From Nageia nagi (lineage: Eukaryota > Pinophyta), in assembly GCA_050084985.1 (NCBI GenBank), contig JBITNC010000001.1, forward strand, positions 198,896,001-198,960,000: 64,000 nt of DNA, written 5' to 3'. Shown piece after piece: positions 58,852-64,000 of this stretch. Positions within the stretch are counted from its first letter, which is position 1. Each line of letters starts with the position of its first letter. Both the position numbers and the translations under genes were made by a program. Under the pieces are notes generated by a model. The model worked only from the letters and a program-made list of their open reading frames with translations. It had not been told where the DNA came from and ran no database searches.

Positions 58852-60360
58852 TGTGATGAGTCCATATAATGTCCATTTTTACATCTACTAGTTCTACCTA
58901 TTTACATTCATTTTACATTACCATTTCATATTTTATTCATATCTTCATGTAAATTTAGTATTTATGTATAGTTGGAATATTGATTAATTGATGAATATTA
59001 TGGAAAAAATAAGAAATAATGATGTAATATTGATGTGTTGGTATATTTTATGCTCTTGAATATCTTTGATGAATATGAGAAGTTGCTTGCAACCGTACAT
59101 AGTTAGCTAGTTGAAAATCTTTACCTAGCTCAACTTTGAACCAGGTCAAAAGTTAGGTAGCAATTCTTAATGTTAGTTCTAGTATCATCTTGTAATGGCT
59201 TGCACTTGGTTAGTAATATGACTAAATTCAAGTCTACTGGGTGCCTATAGCTATTAACAACATTTTACAAGGGCCATATGAGGGTCTTCCACTTATCAAA
59301 ATTGAGCATATAATATATCGGTGGAAAGAGGTTGGAAAACACTTTCCAATGGTAAAAAGATAAAAATAAATAAATAAATAAATAAAAATATTAAATCAAT
59401 GGAATGAAAGTTATATCATCACAAAATAGGCTACTCATTATTTTTAGACAAAATTGGGAATAATTACTTATAGTTAGCAAATAGTGATAAAACACATTTT
59501 TGCAAAGATTACATGAGTGGATCACATATGCAAAAGGTAGGTGTGTGATATACCATTGGAAATAGGTTGAAATAAGCTTTCCAATGGTCCATTAAATGAA
59601 ATAAATATAGTTGTACAAAAATATCTATAGCAGTTGAAAAATGGTAGTTCATGTAAATGTAATCATAATGTAATATTCAACATAGCAGTTCCATATATGG
59701 CTAGTTTCATTTTTCATCAACAAAGGATGAACTAATAATCAATGAAGGATGAATTTAAGCATTTGGGAGCATCCAAACACATTCTAAACCAAGACAAGCA
59801 AGCTAAATATGAAAATAAAAATGTGAATAAAGTTAGATTTGAAGGAATATAGTTGTTGTAAATAAAAACAAATTGTTTATTGAGAAACTATTCCTTCTTA
59901 TGGCTATAAAGGCATTGTAAGATTAGGGGTAAGGATATTATGTATTATAGAATCTAGGTGGTAGAGAAGCAAAGAACTTGTTATAGGTTGCAATCCTTTT
60001 GTAAGTTTGTAATCCTTTCAATAAAAGAGTTTTTACATGTTATGTGCATTGATTTGAGTTCAATTAATAAGTAGAATTGGATAGGGGAAATCTACTCCTA
60101 TTTGAACAAGCAAGGGCCCACTCAGATTAGATAAGATAAATAAATTTCCCCTATCTAGGTAGGATAAATTTTGTTATTTATTTCAAATTTCTATCTTTAC
60201 TTTCAAATATTATTATTTGTTTTCAGTTTGTTTCCTTTCTGCAATCTATTTTCTATAAAAGTAGTGTAAGACCATTTGATCAAGGCATTTACACATACAA
60301 TGCAATACACGTCAAAGTTTCATACCTTATGTTAAAAATTAAAATAACATTTTAAAATGT
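58852..60360 (+). repeat. probable gypsy LTR (solo or 5' LTR of a truncated element)
   Basis: The start TGTGATGAGTCCATATAATG resembles LTR starts of plant Tat/Athila-type gypsy elements. A TATAAA box at 59905-59910 and an AATAAA signal at 60020-60025, about 110 bases apart, are spaced like an LTR promoter and poly(A) site. A tRNA-Asp-like primer site follows at 60370. No second LTR lies in the window, so the 3' boundary is approximate and the call is inference. Confidence 0.5.
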
Positions 60361-60369
60361 AGTTATTTT

Positions 60370-60387
60370 TGGCATTGTTATCGAGGA
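60370..60387 (+). other. tRNA-Asp-type primer binding site, mutated
   Basis: TGGCATTGTTATCGAGGA compares with TGGCGCCGTTGCCGGGGA, the primer site complementary to plant tRNA-Asp used by many gypsy elements. All differences are G-to-A or C-to-T. Confidence 0.6.
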
Positions 60388-61017
60388 AGGTATCAAAATG
60401 ATTTGAGGAGTTGGTCCAAGTCTAAATCTCTACTTGATCCTAGTACAAAATAAATAAATATCTTGATAAAATGATAGTGGAGGATGTTTTCCCCAAGAAT
60501 TGGTGCAATCAAAGAAAGAAATAGAATTTCACTATTCAAGAAAGCATATCTTAATAGATGACAAGTTGTTGAACCTTTATTGCAAATATGTAGGAATTCT
60601 ATTTTCTATTCTAGAAATTTAAAACAATAAAGGTTACAAAGGAAAAAGACACTACATACTATTATGAAATCTCATGTGAGATAAAATCATTCCATATGGG
60701 AATAATTGGTACTATCACTTTTTATTCAAATTACATTTTTTTTTAAAGTGAAAAACAACTGGCTATAAATCAAATATAAGAAATAATAGAACTAAAATAT
60801 GAATTTTTTTAAGTGCTTTGAATTTGATAAAAATAATACGATGGATAATATACAAAAAATATTATCTAGAAAAATAAATTTCACTAAAAAAGACTAAATA
60901 CATCAAAATTTATAAGCATTTCAAGTTTTCAATAGTTGTTGGAAAATTATAAAATAAACAATCTTAGATAGTTTTGGGAAGTGTATCCAAAATTGTGTAA
61001 AATTTAGAGGGAAAATT
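60388..61017. other. internal stub of the gypsy element or spacer, no gene recognised
   Basis: AT-rich, with no gag-like sequence. It ends where copia gag sequence begins abruptly near 61018. Confidence 0.35.
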
Positions 61018-64000
61018 TTGTATGGAGATGGATATCTAAAATATCATTGCCAAGTGATTGTCAAGAAGATCTTAAGATCATTTCCACCAAGATTTGATAC
61101 CAAAGTTTCAACTATTGAAGATACAAAGGACTTGAATGCCTTCACTTTAGATGAAATGCATGGACCTTTCACCACTTTTGAAATAAGGATTGGCAAGGCC
61201 AAATACAATGATAAGGAAGCTATTTTCAAAGCTGCTAAGAGTTAAAAATATAGAGAAAAATTAGACATAGATAAGCCATCAGATATTAAAGAAATAAACT
61301 TCATGAGAAAGCTCAAGAGGGATCAAGACAAATACAAAGGTAATCTCCCTTTTAAATTCTTTAGCTGTGGAGGAATTGGTCACTTTTCAAGAAAATATCC
61401 CTATAAAGATAGAAATGATAATGATAATTACAAGAATAATACTAAGAAACTTTAGAAAAGCTATCTATAAAAAGAAAATCCTTATCTCTCAAGAAAATGA
61501 AAGTGATTCTGATGACAACCAAAGCAATGAATCAGAAGGTGATCATTATGAATCTCTAGTTATGGATTTTGAATCTAATAAAAAGAAATGTGAGACTAAG
61601 ATAGAGGTTGAAGTAGATTGGAAATATGAACTCATATATTCTCTTGAATATCTTGATCTAGAAAGAAATAAGAACAAAAAAATGAGCAAGAAAAGTTCTA
61701 GATGAATCCAATAGCAAAGTTCAAGAGTATTAATTTTAGTTGGGTTGCGGCTAATACAATAGAAGAATATCTATAGATTCAACTAGATGATAGAATGGAT
61801 GCATATCATAATATTGAAGAGGAAATAGTTAGCTTAAGAAATGAGATTGAAAAGTTATCCACACAAGCTAGTGCATATTACAAGTTCAAAAAAAGCTCAA
61901 AACAGTTCAATGAGATATTGAATGCACAGGGGCATCCAATGATTAAGTTTAGTTTGAGATTTTAAATGGTAAATACCTCAAGTTCAATTATTGAAGAGCA
62001 GCCTAAAATTGAATACAAGCCATCTCAACCAAAGCAAGAAATGAAAGATATCAGTAAGGATCTAAAATTAAATACCAACTAACCTAGAAACAAGCAAGTT
62101 GTTGACCAAGATGGATTCACAAGAGTTGATAAAAAAAGAAGAATATTTCCTAAAAGATCATATATCAATCAATATTTTCCAACAAATTCTATAATTCCTA
62201 TCCTAGTTATAGAAATGCCTCATTTGGTTACTATTATAGGTGTAATCATTATGGTCATAAAGTTGTTGATTATAGATTAAATATTAAACCAACCAACTTT
62301 ATACATCAGAATGTGTTTACCCTCTTAATAGAAAATAATGGGGAATGTTATAAGTGTCATAACTTTGGCCACATAGGTAATTTTTGCAAGAGTCAGTTTG
62401 CAAGTTTGCATAGATAAGAGAAAAATTATGGTAAGACTCATAACATACACATCAATCAAAATTCTGAGAAAGCAATAGAATATTTTAATACGAATCAAAA
62501 TACCATTGAATATAAACCTAAGATTAAGAATATTTAGAAAGAAAAGAATGATAATATCAAGAAATAATTGATTGTGAAAACTTCCCTAAAGGTAGAAAAC
62601 ATATCTAAACCATGGATACTTGATAGTGGGTGTTCTAAACACATGTTAAGAGACAAGAAAATCTTTAAGAATCTATAATAGTATGATGGTAGTCAAATCA
62701 AATTTGGAAATAATGATGGGGAAAATATAGTTGGAAAAGGCTTAGTAAAGTTTGGAGATGGTAAAATCAATACTAAAGAAGTAATTTTTATTATAGGTCT
62801 AAAACATAATCTTCTAAGTGTTAGCCAAATTTGTGACAAAGGTAATGATATCATCTTCAAAAAGCATGGGTATGAAATTAGAAGAGAAAATAGTGGAAAG
62901 TTGGCTGCACATGGTATAAGAATATCTAGTATCTTATATACTCTAATTGAGAATACTGAAGATTCTTGCTTGTTGAGTTAAAAGAATGCAAATTGGTTAT
63001 GGTACAAAAGATTAGGTCACATCAGTTTTGATAATATTACAAAGATTAATTCTAAAGAGGCTATAAGAGATATGCCAAATATTTTAAAACCATTAGAAAT
63101 TATATGCTCTTCTTGTCAAAAAGGTAAGCAAACTTGATCTTTCTTTAAAACCAAAGGGTACAACACTAGTAAGCCTTTAAAACTTATTCATACTAATCTA
63201 TGTGGACCAACCAAAACATAAAGCATAAATGCTTATAGATATTTCATGCTATGTATAGATGATTACACCATAAGATTTTGGTTCATTTTCTTAAGCACAA
63301 GTTAGATGCTTTTTATATGTTCAAATGCTTCAAAATCTTAGCTAAAAACCAAATTGGTATAAGGATCAAATTATTGAAATTAGATAGAGGAGGAGATTTT
63401 ATCTCAAAGGAGTTTATTGAATATTGTGAGAAGTATGGCATTAGAAGATAGTTCTCAGCTCCAAGAATACCTTAGCAAAATGGTGTGGTAGAAAAAAAAA
63501 ATAGTGCAAAAAATTGTTAAAACTATGTTAGTGGAGGGAAAACTAGTTGATTGATTTTGGAAGGAGGCAGTACATGTAGCTGTCTATATCCAAAATAGAT
63601 GCTTACTAAGACCAAATTAAGATAAGACACCATATGAGCTTTAGTTTGGAAGGAAGGCTAATATCAAACACTTCAAGATCCTTGGTAGTAAATGCTACAT
63701 TAAAAGGATTTAAGATAATCCTGTAAAGTTTGAATACAGAGCATATTAAAGTATATTTCTTGGCTATTCATCAAAATCAAGGCTTATAGATGCTATAATA
63801 GAAGGCTTGGAAAAATAGTTGAAAGTGCTTATGTAAAAGTAGATGAAGGTATAAACTTATTAGCTAACAATTAGGCCAATTACCCTACTTATGAGAATAT
63901 GATTGAAGGAGATTAACATAAAGAACCAAAAGAAGAATAATCATAACCAATCACTCCATCTACTCCAAATACACCTACAAGGTATGTGCAAACAAACCAG
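61018..64000 (+). pseudogene. Ty1/copia gag-pol, second element, 5'-truncated and running off the window
   Basis: Gag begins inside the protein at KKILRSFPPRFDTKVSTIED and DLNAFTLDEMHGP (about 61060-61170), closely like the gag of the copia element at 9355-14415. A CYKCHNFGHIGNFCK zinc knuckle is at about 62347-62391 and is intact. The protease region has WILDSGCSKHML at about 62610. Integrase starts with a GLGH-like RLGHISFDN (about 63010), then ICSSCQKGKQT, MLCIDDYT (first Asp, about 63250) and LDRGGDFISKEF, where Glu of the usual GGEF is Asp. Next come an NGVVEK block with Glu and FWKEAVHVAVYIQNRC. Stops fall where Gln or Trp belongs. No LTR or primer site is present upstream. The reverse transcriptase would lie beyond 64000. 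Confidence 0.88.

Noticed and set aside
1-64000. tRNA, rRNA or other structural RNA genes
   Set aside because: None was recognised by eye. The tRNA-like matches found are retrotransposon primer sites of 12-18 bases.

Overview
This is a stretch of plant nuclear DNA. It is strongly AT-rich and made almost entirely of decayed transposable elements. One small gene with an intact reading frame sits near the middle: a CASP-like (Casparian-strip-domain-like) membrane protein with two exons, 33175-34613. Plant LTR-retrotransposon lineages, CACTA and hAT transposons, L1-type LINE pieces, PPR and F-box/kelch fragments and plant-type introns all fit a seed plant or other land plant with a large, repeat-rich genome. 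In many elements the damage is C-to-T or G-to-A: stops where Gln or Trp is expected, YVDD changed to YVNN, DTG to DIG, zinc-knuckle Cys to Tyr. This is what deamination of methylated cytosine in long-silenced repeats produces. An AT-rich gymnosperm genome, for instance a gnetophyte, is one guess, but the species cannot be read from this window.

Layout. 1-260: degenerate telomere-like repeats. About 397-4815: two decayed multi-exon transposon-type genes facing each other across a GATGCA-rich spacer. About 5160-6480: LINE reverse-transcriptase relic, plus strand. 7001-16528: full-length Ty1/copia element, minus strand, with LTRs of about 2.1 kb, inserted into an older plus-strand gene. Parts of that gene seem to lie at 6598-7000 and 16534-17418, the second ending in a SET-like domain. 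About 17640-23460: CACTA (En/Spm) element with a TNP2-type transposase relic, split by a minus-strand LINE ORF1 insertion and ending in a CACTA terminus at 23460. 23700-25633: unrecognised coiled-coil relic containing an 847-bp terminal-inverted-repeat element. 25830-29830: hAT transposase relic, minus strand, between two arrays of ATCATCT-type repeats. 30000-32490: AT-rich tandem repeats and a recent 778-bp tandem duplication carrying a PPR gene fragment. 33175-34613: the CASP-like gene. 35496-36720: chromovirus integrase/chromodomain fragment, minus strand. 36866-40312: LTR element without coding capacity. About 40320-40830: F-box/kelch relic. 41502-50177: Ty3/gypsy element of the Tat type, plus strand, with an exact CTAAT target duplication. 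50480-50735: minisatellite. 51621-58342: Ty3/gypsy chromovirus, minus strand, with an exact ATATG target duplication. 58852-60370: a probable gypsy LTR followed by a tRNA-Asp-like primer site. 61018-64000: second Ty1/copia element, plus strand, cut off by the window end.

The transposable-element proteins are all broken and none should be read as functional. The best leads are the SET-like domain upstream of the CACTA transposase, the near-identical 778-bp duplication, the non-coding LTR element, and the TIR element inside a split gene relic.
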